NCBI GenBank assembly: GCA_964475955.1
Contig: CAYYZY010000024.1
Coordinates: 1-59,498, forward strand
Direction of reading: 5' to 3'
From: DATKZH01 sp964475955
GTDB taxonomy: Bacteria; Planctomycetota; Planctomycetia; Pirellulales; Thermoguttaceae
DNA length: 59,498 nt
The notes under the pieces were generated by a model that worked only from the letters and a program-made list of their open reading frames with translations, did no database searches and had not been told where the DNA came from. Positions within the stretch are counted from its first letter, which is position 1. Each line of letters opens with the position of its first letter. The position numbers were made by a program, and so were the translations under genes. Shown in pieces: positions 34,427 to 43,219 of the stretch.

Positions 34427-35248
34427 ATGCCCGCTCGTCGCGCACCGGGCGCACTTTGCGCCCTGGCCGTGCTGGTGCTCAGCGCCGGCTGTCTGTTCGT
34501 TCCCAAATCGCAGTTGACCGCCCTGGAATCCCAGAATCGGGCCCTGGCCGAAAAGGCCCGCGCGCAGGAATCCCGCATCCAGAACCTCCAGACGCACAGC
34601 CGCAACGTGGAGGACCAGTTGATGCGGGCGGAGGAGGACCTGGCCCTGCTCGACGAACGGCTCGGGTTGGATCGGAGGCAACTGGTCAACTACCAGTCGG
34701 AGCGCGACCAACTGCACGCCCAGGTGATGGGCCTGATTCGCGGCTACTCCGCGCCCACGCCCGAGGCGCGAAGCCGGCTGGCCCAGATCTCGGAAGAGAA
34801 CGCCGGGCTGCGGTTCGACCCGCAGACGGGCGTCAGCAAGTTCGACACCGACGTGCTGTTCGACGTCGGCCACGCCGAGCTGAAGCCGGGCGCCGAACAG
34901 GTGCTCCGCGACCTGGTTCGGGTGCTCAATTCGCCGGAGGCCGAGGGCCTGAAGGTCCTGGTGGTCGGCCACACCGACGATCGGCTGATCGCCGCCCAGC
35001 CGGTGCGCGAGGAGTACCCCAACAACTTCCACCTCAGTGCGCGCCGGGCGCTGGCCGTCTCCGACGAGCTGCGGCGCCTCGGGCTGACGCCGGAGCGGAT
35101 GGGCGTGGCCGGGTTCGGCCCCCACCAGCCGGTCGCTCCCAACATGACCGACGAAGACCGGGTCAAGAACCGCCGGGTGGAGCTGTTCGTGATGGCCCCC
35201 AACGTGCCGGTCGTCGGGTGGACGGAGACCACGCCGAGTCTCTACTGA
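34427..35248 (+). CDS. OmpA-family peptidoglycan-binding lipoprotein
   Basis: The 273-residue product has a signal with lipobox LVLSAGC. A coiled coil covers ~30-110 (LTALESQNRALAEKARAQES; HSRNVEDQLMRAEEDLALLD), and a C-terminal OmpA domain follows: TDVLFDVGHAELKPGAEQVL, VLVVGHTDDRLIAAQPVREE, NFHLSARRALAVSDELRRLG and the NRRVELFV signature. AAAGGAG lies upstream of the ATG. It is likely anchored in a membrane and binds cell-wall peptidoglycan, which is consistent with the presence of peptidoglycan in planctomycetes. It follows the HTH/TM gene. No missing residue is apparent. Confidence 0.9.
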   Translation: MPARRAPGALCALAVLVLSAGCLFVPKSQLTALESQNRALAEKARAQESRIQNLQTHSRNVEDQLMRAEEDLALLDERLGLDRRQLVNYQSERDQLHAQVMGLIRGYSAPTPEARSRLAQISEENAGLRFDPQTGVSKFDTDVLFDVGHAELKPGAEQVLRDLVRVLNSPEAEGLKVLVVGHTDDRLIAAQPVREEYPNNFHLSARRALAVSDELRRLGLTPERMGVAGFGPHQPVAPNMTDEDRVKNRRVELFVMAPNVPVVGWTETTPSLY

Positions 35249-35611
35249 ACGCCCGGCGCAACGCGTAGTGTCCTAATTCTGTGTGCGCGTACTGAGCACC
35301 GCGTCGAATAGCTCGTCAAAACTCCAGACGTGCCTGCCGAGCCCAGCCATCATAGCGGCCGCCCCGAAAGAGCCAGGCCAGGACTGCGCAGCTTTAGATT
35401 CGCCTCACAGAGGCGGAGAAGGCGGAGCTGTCCGCTGCCTCTGAGCGAGCGACCATGCCGAGTGGGTGCGCACGGTACCGCTCAGGGCTGCGAGGCGCAG
35501 GCAGAAGTAGCCAAGCGGAGAGAGGGGGTTACGATCCCATCCGTGCGCAGACGCCCCCCCCTCAGCTTATAAGGCTGATGCGCCGCCAAGACGCAGGCCG
35601 CTGTCCTCCGA
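35249..35611. other. Intergenic, left edge of the decayed island
   Basis: No gene is seen. The OmpA gene ends at 35248, and the insertion-sequence remnant begins with its hairpin at 35612. I could not find a terminal inverted repeat or target duplication. Confidence 0.35.
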
Positions 35612-35655
35612 GGGGATTACTCCGTAAGTTTTACCACAAACCCGGAGTAATCCCC
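35612..35655 (+). promoter_or_regulatory. Hairpin masking the ribosome-binding site of the transposon ORF A
   Basis: Perfect 13-bp arms GGGGATTACTCCG (35612-35624) and CGGAGTAATCCCC (35643-35655) flank an 18-base loop. The only Shine-Dalgarno-like sequence of ORF A (CGGAG) is inside the right arm, and the ATG starts 2 bases after the arm. Such hairpins in insertion sequences block translation of read-through transcripts. Confidence 0.65.
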
Positions 35656-35656
35656 C

Positions 35657-36339
35657 ATGTACCATTTTCTGCCTCGTCATGCCAGCTTCTGGACGTTTCT
35701 TTTCGAAGTCGACGAGGATCTCGCCGCGACCGCGCGGAGGAAGGGCTGTGCTTGCGGCGGCCGGCTGCACGGTGCCAACTATCCGCGGAAGCCGCGTGGC
35801 GGCGGAGGCGATCTGCCAAAGACGTACGGCTACCGCCTGAGCTTCTGCTGCAGCCGCCAGGGGTGCCGCAAGCGGGTGACGCCGCCCTCGGTGCGGTTTC
35901 TGGGCCGCAAGGCGTATCTGGCCGCGGTGGTCGTGCTGGTCGCCGCCATGCGCCAGGGCCCTACGCCCCGCCGCGTGCGCGAGATGTCGGCGCACTTCGA
36001 CGTCGACCGGCGAACCATCGTTCGCTGGCAGCGGTTTTGGCGGGAGCATCTGCCGGGGACTCCCTTCTGGAAGGTCCGCCGCGCTCGTCTCGTGCCGCCG
36101 GTGGACGTGACGCTCCTGCCGCTGTGCCTGGTGAAGGCGTTTCTGGAAGGCGCCGATCTCCGGGAGGAGTGGAAGCGGCTGCTGTTGTTTCTGTCGCCCC
36201 TCACGACCGCCGAGGGCTGGGCGGGCGTGGTTTCTCGGTAATTCGCCAGCGCCCGCAGAAGATGCTCGTCGATGGCCCGGCGAGCCCGGGTAAGGTCGAT
36301 CCCAGTGGTTTCATCCTCTGGAAAAAGGAGCTGCAATGA
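35657..36339 (+). pseudogene. Transposon ORF A (zinc-ribbon plus HTH), frameshifted
   Basis: The open frame gives 194 residues to a stop at 36241: a zinc-ribbon (CACGGRLHGANYPRKPRGGG; FCCSRQGCRKRVTPPSVRFL) and a homeodomain-like HTH (GPTPRRVREMSAHFDVDRRT-IVRWQRFW). Close to its end the sense switches frame: the +2 frame continues GFSVIRQRPQKMLVDGPASP and ends WKKELQ at a TGA (36337-36339) that overlaps the ATG of ORF B. I therefore place a frameshift around 36225-36240. This protein class accompanies rve integrases in planctomycete insertion sequences; my recollection is that the domain is catalogued as DUF6431, which I cannot verify here. Confidence 0.7.
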
Positions 36340-36706
36340 CCTCGACATCCCCCTGTTCGACGGCCCTGGCGTGGGCCCGCTTCCGCTTTTCGGTGGTGGG
36401 CGCGCTGCTGAGTGCGCCGCCCCCGCGCGGCGCGCTGAAAGGGGCCATCCGTGCGTTGGCCGCCAAGACGTGGACGCATCCGGTCAGCGGCGCGGACGTG
36501 CGTTTCGCGCCGGCGACGATTGAGCGCTGGTACTACACGGCGCGGCCACGATGGCCGAGGAGGTCGCCGCGGGACTGCTGCGTTTGGGGATTCAGTACCA
36601 TACGACCCTGCCCTACAGCCCACATCAGAAGCAGCAGACATGGTACCTCCCATTTTGGGTGAAGTTGATGCTAGCAGACGCCGTTCCAAGGGTTCAAGCG
36701 GAGTGA
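36336..36706 (+). pseudogene. Transposon ORF B (rve-type integrase), internal deletion
   Basis: The start (ALAWARFRFSVVGALLSAPP; LAAKTWTHPVSGADVRFAPA, TIERWYY) is the N-terminal HTH part of a DDE/rve transposase. After WYYTA the frame changes and directly gives the end of the catalytic region (ATMAEEVAAGLLRLGIQYHT, TLPYSPHQKQQTW) up to a TGA at 36704-36706. Everything between, including the first two catalytic acidic residues, is deleted, so it cannot be active. The junction lies near 36545. Confidence 0.7.
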
Positions 36707-37051
36707 GATTAAGTTCGTGTCTTGGGAATCGTCAGTTCGGCCGCGTAGCCACATCTACCGCGTCGGCTTTCGCTGACCAGCTCACGAAGCCGAGCCACTT
36801 CGTCGTCATCGGATTGGACTTTTCGCTGTCGGACTTGTAGGCCGAACGCCATAGGTGTCGCTTCTCGGACGACCGGCAGCGCAAAGGTGCGCAGACTCCA
36901 AAGCACTTTTTTGTGGGTTGGGCAAACGCTCCTAGCGGCTCCGTTGCACAACCCAGCGGCAGCGCGCGCATCTCAACGACGGTTGACGAAGCGGCGCACA
37001 GCCGGTAACCTGTTTTTGTTGGCTTTGCCGGCCCATATTGCGAGAGTTTCC
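36707..37051. other. Region without recognisable gene
   Basis: Several short open frames occur on both strands, for example 36709-36951 minus (LRTFALPVVREATPMAFGLQ), but none matches a family I know. Base composition is slightly less GC-rich than the flanks. It is probably decayed sequence. Confidence 0.3.
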
Positions 37052-37130
37052 GGTAAGCAAGTCGCTGGTCGTCGAGGCTGTCTGCCGGGGCGCTGGGTCG
37101 ATTCGCGCCGGTACCAACCACTTGCTTACC
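37052..37130 (+). promoter_or_regulatory. Inverted repeat upstream of the SHD1 protein gene
   Basis: Perfect 11-bp arms GGTAAGCAAGT (37052-37062) and ACTTGCTTACC (37120-37130) are separated by 57 bases. The right arm ends 10 bases before the ATG at 37141, so pairing could affect translation initiation or bind a regulator. Confidence 0.45.
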
Positions 37131-37140
37131 AGGGACAGCG

Positions 37141-38115
37141 ATGTGTTCCGATCGCGATCCACTTGTCGAATCCGACGGCGACCCGACGGGTGCGCTGGGG
37201 TGCTACCTGGTACTGGGCGCGGTGCTGCTGGTGGCCGCAGCCGTGCTCATCGGCGGGTGTGTCGTTCGGTCCGTGCGCAGATACTTTCGGAATCGTCGGG
37301 AAGCGGCAACGTTCGACGGGGCTTTGGACGAGGTTGCCGCGTTGTGTTCGGTGTCCGGGGAGCCGCGCGCCGAGTTGCCGCCCATCGACACCTTGAATAG
37401 GAAGTCCCTGCCGGCTACCGAGCGGCTGGCCGACGGAACGCGATTGGAGGGGGCGGTGCCAGTTCCCTCCATTGAGGCCGGAATCCTCATCCTCGACAAA
37501 GAGACGCGATCCATCCACGATCAGCATTTTCGGCTCCCTGACAGTCTGCGGGCAAAGGCGCCGGAAGAGGTGAAGACGGTTGCCGTAGTCGAGTGGCGGG
37601 TGGGGCCCAAGATCTGTGAGTACAGTGACGGGACCCCGGGGCACGCAATGCTCGGTACGGTCAAAGTGATGGACGTCGCCTCCGAGCGGAACGTGCACGA
37701 GGCGGCCTTGCAAGGCTCGGAGCCGCCTTACAGCTTGCCAGACTTTCAAGAGGGCCCCGACGCGAGAGTGGCGGGGCCCCTGCCGGACGTCGCCGGCTAT
37801 CTCCAGTATCTGCACTCCGGCGAACCAGCTCGACTACTCGAATTGGAGGACACGACCGAGATCGTCCAACGCAACGTGCCCGCGACCAACGAGGACCGGG
37901 GCGACACGTACAGCCAGCGCACTTGGACCGACCGGACGGGCTGCTTCCAGGTCGAGACTGCGTTCGTCTCGTGGGACGGGGTGAACGTGAGGCTTCGGAA
38001 GGCGGACGGCGCGGGGACGATCGTCGTCCCCTTCGAGGAGCTCAGCGAGGAAGACCAAAAGTGGTTGGAACGCGCCATGGAAATCTCCGACAATCCCTTC
38101 GAGCCGAAGCCTTAG
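37141..38115 (+). CDS. Membrane protein with C-terminal SHD1-like domain
   Basis: The 324-residue product has one N-terminal TM segment (LGCYLVLGAVLLVAAAVLIG) after ~18 residues, then ~215 residues of unassigned soluble sequence (AGILILDKETRSIHDQHFRL; VKTVAVVEWRVGPKICEYSD). The C-terminal ~55 residues form an SLA1-homology-1-like module (RTWTDRTGCFQVETAFVSWD; VNVRLRKADGAGTIVVPFEE LSEEDQKWL). SHD1-like modules are very frequent in exported planctomycete proteins and are thought to mediate protein binding. The Shine-Dalgarno (AGGGA) is weak. It lies in the island region but is intact. Confidence 0.8.
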   Translation: MCSDRDPLVESDGDPTGALGCYLVLGAVLLVAAAVLIGGCVVRSVRRYFRNRREAATFDGALDEVAALCSVSGEPRAELPPIDTLNRKSLPATERLADGTRLEGAVPVPSIEAGILILDKETRSIHDQHFRLPDSLRAKAPEEVKTVAVVEWRVGPKICEYSDGTPGHAMLGTVKVMDVASERNVHEAALQGSEPPYSLPDFQEGPDARVAGPLPDVAGYLQYLHSGEPARLLELEDTTEIVQRNVPATNEDRGDTYSQRTWTDRTGCFQVETAFVSWDGVNVRLRKADGAGTIVVPFEELSEEDQKWLERAMEISDNPFEPKP

Positions 38116-38454
38116 CTCACCAGTTCGGTGAAACCTGGGCGTAGGCCGATTGTGGGGAACGGCGATTTACGGGCAAGGGCGGCGTCGAAAGCAGACGTCT
38201 CGGCCGTGAAGGAGGCGAGGAACTCGCACCGTCCAGGAAGCTCGGTTTCGTGGGCGGATCCCGGCGGCCGGACAAGCACGGCAAGGGGGGGACTGGTTGT
38301 GAGCTGGGAGGTAATCGGAAAATGGTGTGGTAACTGCAGACGATCGCTCCCGCGGTGGTTTGAATGCAATCGAGAATTCCCAAGGTCACGTCGCTCGCAA
38401 ACGCCTGCGCGGCCGAGCATATCCGATCCGTGTTGTCAGATTGAGTGCGCAAGA

Positions 38455-38799
38455 TTAGCCGATGGGAGTCCGAGTTCCCATCGGTTGGAACGCCATTGCG
38501 TCGACGTACCTTGACGCACTCACAAGGATCGAGTCGGGTGTCCATTTTGGCAGGGCCATCAAGCGGTCGCCAAGCACGAGATGATGCGGATCGCAGCGGC
38601 GCAGTTCGTCGACGGCACATCCATTGTAGATGTCGGCAACCTGGTTGAGGAACGCCTCGTCGTCTGGAGATGTGCTTCCCGCTCGACGTTGCGTAACGAA
38701 GTCGTCATACGCCTTACGACTGGGACTGTCGGCGTCCAACGACCGAATGAAATCGCAATAGCTCTCACCGCGCTTCGGTTTCCGACGGCGCCTGCGTGC
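38455..38799 (-). pseudogene. Glycoside-hydrolase (agarase-like) remnant
   Basis: The minus-strand frame reads RGESYCDFIRSLDADSPSRK, AYDDFVTQRR, then VDELRRCDPHHLVLGDRLMA and VSASRYVDAMAFQPMG before a stop. This matches the pattern of beta-agarase-like TIM barrels (RRHDPNHLILGDR ... YVDAVSVQ). Only the middle of the barrel survives; no start codon, signal peptide or C-terminal part is present. Its family assignment is tentative. Confidence 0.5.
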
Positions 38800-39340
38800 C
38801 GGGATACGTCGATGTCGATTCCTCTGAAAACGTGATTGAAGGAGATGTTCGGTTGCTCCTCACCCCAGGTAGGCTCCTCCTTGTCCGGCGCATCAAACCA
38901 AGTTTGTGCCCAGATGTAGACTGCCACCTTCGGTTTCTTGGGATCACCGAGTCCTTCCGCGTCTTTCGACAGCTTCAAGACGGGACGTCTGACAAGTGTC
39001 GGGCCCATCAGCAGGATGGGCCGGTGAACGGGCCAGTAATGCTGCGTTCCGCCATCCACGTGTCGCGGCCGGTCGAGCTTCGCCACCTGCTGCTCGCAGG
39101 AAATCGTGTCGGAGATGAGATACGTTCCCCCGGGAAAAAGCAGACGAGCCCGTGGTCCCGTGCATCGTTGACTGCCCGCTGAATTGCAGCCGTCGGATCG
39201 GCCGAATACGGTGCCTTGGTCACTTCGAGCAGGCCGAGCTGATAGAGTTCATCGCTTCGGTCGAATTCCGGTGGAAGTTCGGCGCGAGCAAAATCACCGG
39301 ACGGTATGATCGGGACCAGCAGGCCGGAACAAATGGCACG
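38800..39340 (-). pseudogene. Pectate-lyase superfamily (beta-helix) protein remnant, frameshifted
   Basis: One frame reads ELYQLGLLEVTKAPYSADPT then AAIQRAVNDARDHGLVCFFP G. From about 39130 the sense continues in another frame with GTYLISDTISCEQQVAKLDR, PRHVDGGTQHYW, PILLMGPTLVRRPVLKLSKD and EEQPNISFNHVFRGIDIDV. The combined sequence is a good match to the N-terminal part of pectate_lyase_3-type beta-helices. The two frames imply at least one frameshift, and the beta-helix body is absent, so the gene is dead. At its 3' side it abuts the glycosidase remnant. Confidence 0.55.
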
Positions 39341-39514
39341 ATTGTCCGCAGCACCTCATTGGCTCGTCTCATTGGCGATGTACTCAGCGACTCGGGCGGT
39401 AGTCCGCCGCATCACACAGTTGAGCCCCCCGAGGAGCCTTCAGGACAGGTCGGTGGCGGGCGATCACCGATTTGTGATAGGATGAGGCCATCGAGACCGA
39501 CGCGAGGCTCCTTT

Positions 39515-39853
39515 ATGGCCAAGACCTACGTCACGGACATCACACACTACCTTGACGAACGCGGCGAGCTGACGGACATGTCAGCCCCGGCGCGCAAGCT
39601 GGCCAGCTTTCTGGTTCTGCTGATCGATGCGACGACCGCAGCAACTCCCGCTCGCGACTTCGACACGCGCATCCGATGCAGGACCGCCGGCTGCAAGGGC
39701 TCCATCCGAACCTCGCTTGCCCGCCTAGACGAAGAGATCACCTGGCACTGCCCCAACGGCGGACACAGCGGCGTCATAAGGAACTCGCCTCATGGGAAGA
39801 AGCTCTCGATGAACTCTGGGCCGAAGGCGAGTTGCCGAAGCTCGCCGCCGTGA
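39515..39853 (+). CDS. Small zinc-ribbon-like protein, possibly frameshifted
   Basis: The 112-residue frame starts MAKTYVTDITHYLDERGELT and includes SAPARKLASFLVLLIDATTA and a ribbon-like CRTAGCKGSIRTSL ... ITWHCPNGGHSGVIRN. The pattern CxxxGC and HCPxxGHxGVI is typical of short planctomycete proteins near mobile elements. After VIRN (about 39780) the sense appears to shift frame: the neighbouring frame reads ELASWEEALDELWAEGELPK, LAAVMPSAGKPTIEGRVCYM. The annotated end at 39853 may therefore be an out-of-frame tail. Function is unknown. Confidence 0.5.
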   Translation: MAKTYVTDITHYLDERGELTDMSAPARKLASFLVLLIDATTAATPARDFDTRIRCRTAGCKGSIRTSLARLDEEITWHCPNGGHSGVIRNSPHGKKLSMNSGPKASCRSSPP

Positions 39854-39989
39854 TGCCCAGCGCCGGCAAGCCGACCATCGAAGGGCGCGTGTGCTACATG
39901 GACTTCAAGGACGGCTCCCAGAAGTGGGAGTCTTTCGTCACGAGACTCTGCGAAACGTCCAACTCCGAACCCTTTTTCAGGAGACCGAC

Positions 39990-42900
39990 ATGCGTAACAC
40001 GATTCTCGCGGCATGTGCCGTCTTCGCGGTATGGACCCCTGGGGCGGGGGCCCGAGAAGCGGACGCCATCCCCAAGGCGGCGGGCGCGGAAGGCGGTCTC
40101 ATCGCGGTCATCGGATGCGGCGATCCGGCCCTGCTGACCGGCCTGCGCGCGAACGACGCGTACCTCGTCCACGGCCTCGACGCCGATCCGGCGAAGGTGG
40201 CCGCTGCGCGAGAATACGTCGCGACGCAGGGGCTGCGCGGCCGCGTCACTGCAAGCCGGTTAGAGGGCGGGCGTCTGCCCTTCGTGGACGACCTCGTCAA
40301 CGTGCTGGTCGTGACGGAGGGTAACGCGAAGATATCGGACGACGAGTTCCCGCGGTGCCTGGCCCCGCGCGGTTGCATCGTCGACGCCCGTGGGCCCCAA
40401 CTCGAAGTCACGCGCAAGCCCTGGCCCCCCAATCGGGACGAGTGGACCCACTACCTTTACGACGCCTCGAACAACGCCGTTTCGAGGGATTCCGTTGTTG
40501 CACCGCCGCGGGGCCTGCATTGGACGTGCGGTCCGCGGTACGCCAGGAGCCACGAGCATTTCGGGAGTGTCTCCGCCATGGTGTCGGCCGACGGTCGGCT
40601 CTTCTACGTCCACGACGACGGTCCGATCAGCTCGGTCTTCCTTCCGCCCAAGTGGGAACTGGTCGCACGCGACGCCTTCAGCGGCGTGCTCCTCTGGAAG
40701 CGTCCCGTCGAAAACTGGGAGTCCCCGTTGCGCGGATTCCGAAGCGGGCCTCCGGAAATCGGCCGCCGAATGGTCTTCGGCGACGGCCGGCTGCACGTCG
40801 CGCTCGCCTACGGCGAACCGGTCAGCTCGCTGGACCCGGCCACGGGCGAGACCGCGAGCGTCCTCGCGGGCAGCGAGGGGGCGAGGGAGCTGCTTTGCGC
40901 CGAGGGAACACTCTACGTGCTTGCGGACGACATGACGGCCGAAGACCACGAAGAGAGAAAGCGGTGGTTCAACCAACGGGCCCCCGCCCTCAAGGGATAT
41001 CGGTTTCCCGAAGAGCCGATTCCCATGTACGGAAAGCAACGGATTATCGCCTTCGATGCGGAATCGGGCAGGCAACTCTGGTGCAATGAGAACCGCCGTC
41101 CCGCCGGGGAAATCATGCCGGCCACGATCGCCGTCTCCGAAGGACGTCTTTGCTTCCAAACCACCGCCGACGTGGTATGCCTCGACGCGGAATCGGGTGA
41201 AGAGACTTGGCGATCGAAACGACCCGTCGCCGTGAGCCGCTTCTCCTGGGCAACGCCCACGCTGGTCATCCACGACGGCGTGGTCATCACCGGCGACCGC
41301 ATGCCGAGCGACAACGTCGGCGACAAGCCCGAAGAGGGCAGCAAATGGATCATGGACAACCACCATCAGACGAAGGAACAGCCCGGCGAGATCGTCGCCT
41401 TCTCCTTGCAGGACGGGAAGCAACTGTGGCGGGCCCCGGCGTTCGAGAACTACACGGTGCCGATGGACGTCTTCGTCATGGACGACGTGGTTTGGTCCGG
41501 CCACATACGCGCCAAGGGGCACCCCGGCTTTACGAAGGGGTACGACCTGAAGACCGGCAAGGTCACGGCGGAGATCCCGAACAACCGAGAGCTCTACGAC
41601 CTCCAGATGGGGCATAACCGCTGCTACCGCAACAAGGCGACCTGCCGTTTCATCATCCTCGGGCGGGACGGCCTCGAATTCATCGATCCCGAGCGAGGAA
41701 CCGGCAGCGGACACTGGTGGGTCCGAGGGACCTGCCAGTACGGGATCATGCCCTCGGGCGGCATGGTCTACGTCCCGGTCCATTCGTGCGCCTGCCACGT
41801 CGAAGAGAAGCTGAACGGTTTCAATACGCTCGCGCCGGCGTCCTCCACGCCGGCGGAGGCCGCCGTGGCCCCCGGCCGGCTCGAGAAGGGCCCCGCCTAT
41901 GGAGCCAGGATCGGAAAGCCCGTTTCCAAGTCCGCCGACTGGCCTACTTACCGGTGCGACGCCCGACGCAGCGGCTACCAGGACGTCGAGGCGCCCCGTG
42001 ATCCGCGGCCCGCCTGGAGCGTGGAGTGCTCGTCGCCCCTGACCGCGCCGGTGTGTGCCGACGCCACCGTGTACGTCGCGGAAACGGACCGGCATACCGT
42101 TCGCGCGATCGACGCCGAACGCGGCGAGGACAAGTGGACCTTCCTCGCCGACGGCCGCGTCGACTCGCCGCCGACCATCTGCGGAGGTCTGTGCCTATTC
42201 GGCACGCGCAATGGCTTCGTCTACTGCCTGCGAGCGGAAGACGGGGCCGTGGTCTGGCGTTTTCGGGCGGCGCCCTCTTCTCGAAGGCTCTTCGCTTACG
42301 AACAGCTCGAGTCGGTCTGGCCGGTGCACGGCTCGGTGCTGGTCGACGACGGGGCGTCCGGATCGGCGTCCGTGGTCTACTTCGCGGCGGGCAGGACGTC
42401 GCACCTCGACGGCGGAATCCGGCTCTACGCCCTGGACGTCGAGACCGGTCGCGAGCTTCACCGTACCACGATGACGACGGCCCCCGGGGCTGAAGGCGAC
42501 AACGTCGTCCACGCCCGGGCGCTGCCCGATGTACTCTCGATGCAGAACGGCAGTGTGTTCATGCGCAACTTCCGTTTCGACCGGAAGCTGGCCCCGCAGA
42601 AGCAGGACGTCCGCCATCTCTACGCACCGGGCGGTTTCTTGGACGATACCTGGTGGCATCGGACCTACTGGATCTTCGGCACCCGGATGATGAGCGGTTA
42701 CGGCGGCTGGCCCCGGATAGGCAACGTAACCCCGGCCGGCCGGCTGCTGGCCTTCGACGACGGCGACCTAATCTACGGATACGGTCGCATGGCGTACCGG
42801 GCCGGCGCGGGCCACGTCAGCCCCGACGCGACCCGGGACTACCGCCTCTTCGCCGAGCTGCGCTCTCCCAAGCCCAAGCCGAAAGGCGAGAAGACGAGAA

Positions 42901-43184
42901 GAGGTCCTCAGGGCCGGAGGGAGTTCCAATGGTCGGGCAACCTGTCGTTCGTCGCCCGGGCAATGGTGCTTTCCAGCGACGCCCTGCTCGTTGCGGGCGG
43001 AAAGGGCCTGCCGGGAACCGCCGCGGACCGCGAGCCCGGCACGCTGCAAATCGTATCGCGCGATGATGGCACTCGGCGAGCCGCGTGCGGCCTGCCCGCC
43101 CCCCCGGTCCTGGACGGCGTCGCGCTCGCGCGACAAGGCGTTTTCGTCGCGACCCTGGACGGCAGGCTGGTGTGCTTGAGATAG
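39990..43184 (+). CDS. Secreted methyltransferase-like / PQQ beta-propeller fusion protein
   Basis: The ~1064-residue product has a signal peptide (NTILAACAVFAVWTPGAGAR). Residues ~35-150 resemble the S-adenosylmethionine-binding half of a class I methyltransferase (GGLIAVIGCGDPALLTGLRA; HGLDADPAKVAAAREYVATQ; LPFVDDLVNVLVVTEGN). The remainder is a PQQ/BamB-like beta-propeller (VFGDGRLHVALAYGEPVSSL; VVCLDAESGEETWRSKRPVA; NGFVYCLRAEDGAVVWRF; GGIRLYALDVETGRELHRTT), with an insertion containing a CHVEEK segment. AGGAG is 6 bases before ATG at 39990. Similar fusions recur in planctomycetes; an exported SAM enzyme would be odd, so the Rossmann part is probably catalytically dead. It is intact inside the decayed island. 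Confidence 0.85.
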   Translation: MRNTILAACAVFAVWTPGAGAREADAIPKAAGAEGGLIAVIGCGDPALLTGLRANDAYLVHGLDADPAKVAAAREYVATQGLRGRVTASRLEGGRLPFVDDLVNVLVVTEGNAKISDDEFPRCLAPRGCIVDARGPQLEVTRKPWPPNRDEWTHYLYDASNNAVSRDSVVAPPRGLHWTCGPRYARSHEHFGSVSAMVSADGRLFYVHDDGPISSVFLPPKWELVARDAFSGVLLWKRPVENWESPLRGFRSGPPEIGRRMVFGDGRLHVALAYGEPVSSLDPATGETASVLAGSEGARELLCAEGTLYVLADDMTAEDHEERKRWFNQRAPALKGYRFPEEPIPMYGKQRIIAFDAESGRQLWCNENRRPAGEIMPATIAVSEGRLCFQTTADVVCLDAESGEETWRSKRPVAVSRFSWATPTLVIHDGVVITGDRMPSDNVGDKPEEGSKWIMDNHHQTKEQPGEIVAFSLQDGKQLWRAPAFENYTVPMDVFVMDDVVWSGHIRAKGHPGFTKGYDLKTGKVTAEIPNNRELYDLQMGHNRCYRNKATCRFIILGRDGLEFIDPERGTGSGHWWVRGTCQYGIMPSGGMVYVPVHSCACHVEEKLNGFNTLAPASSTPAEAAVAPGRLEKGPAYGARIGKPVSKSADWPTYRCDARRSGYQDVEAPRDPRPAWSVECSSPLTAPVCADATVYVAETDRHTVRAIDAERGEDKWTFLADGRVDSPPTICGGLCLFGTRNGFVYCLRAEDGAVVWRFRAAPSSRRLFAYEQLESVWPVHGSVLVDDGASGSASVVYFAAGRTSHLDGGIRLYALDVETGRELHRTTMTTAPGAEGDNVVHARALPDVLSMQNGSVFMRNFRFDRKLAPQKQDVRHLYAPGGFLDDTWWHRTYWIFGTRMMSGYGGWPRIGNVTPAGRLLAFDDGDLIYGYGRMAYRAGAGHVSPDATRDYRLFAELRSPKPKPKGEKTRRGPQGRREFQWSGNLSFVARAMVLSSDALLVAGGKGLPGTAADREPGTLQIVSRDDGTRRAACGLPAPPVLDGVALARQGVFVATLDGRLVCLR

Positions 43185-43219
43185 TCGCCCCTGACGTCTT
43201 TTTGAGTGCAAATCAACGG

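Larger units (their letters stand above)
35612..36706 (+). mobile_element. Degenerate two-ORF insertion sequence
   Basis: The element comprises the RBS hairpin, a zinc-ribbon/HTH ORF A with a frameshift, and an ORF B reduced to the two ends of an rve-type integrase. The ORFs originally overlapped by 4 bases (ATGA at 36336-36339). Boundaries are approximate because terminal repeats were not found. Confidence 0.65.

Noticed and set aside
36709..37121. Two overlapping minus-strand frames of 80 and 129 residues
   Set aside because: No family resemblance, weak initiation context, and both cross probably decayed sequence.
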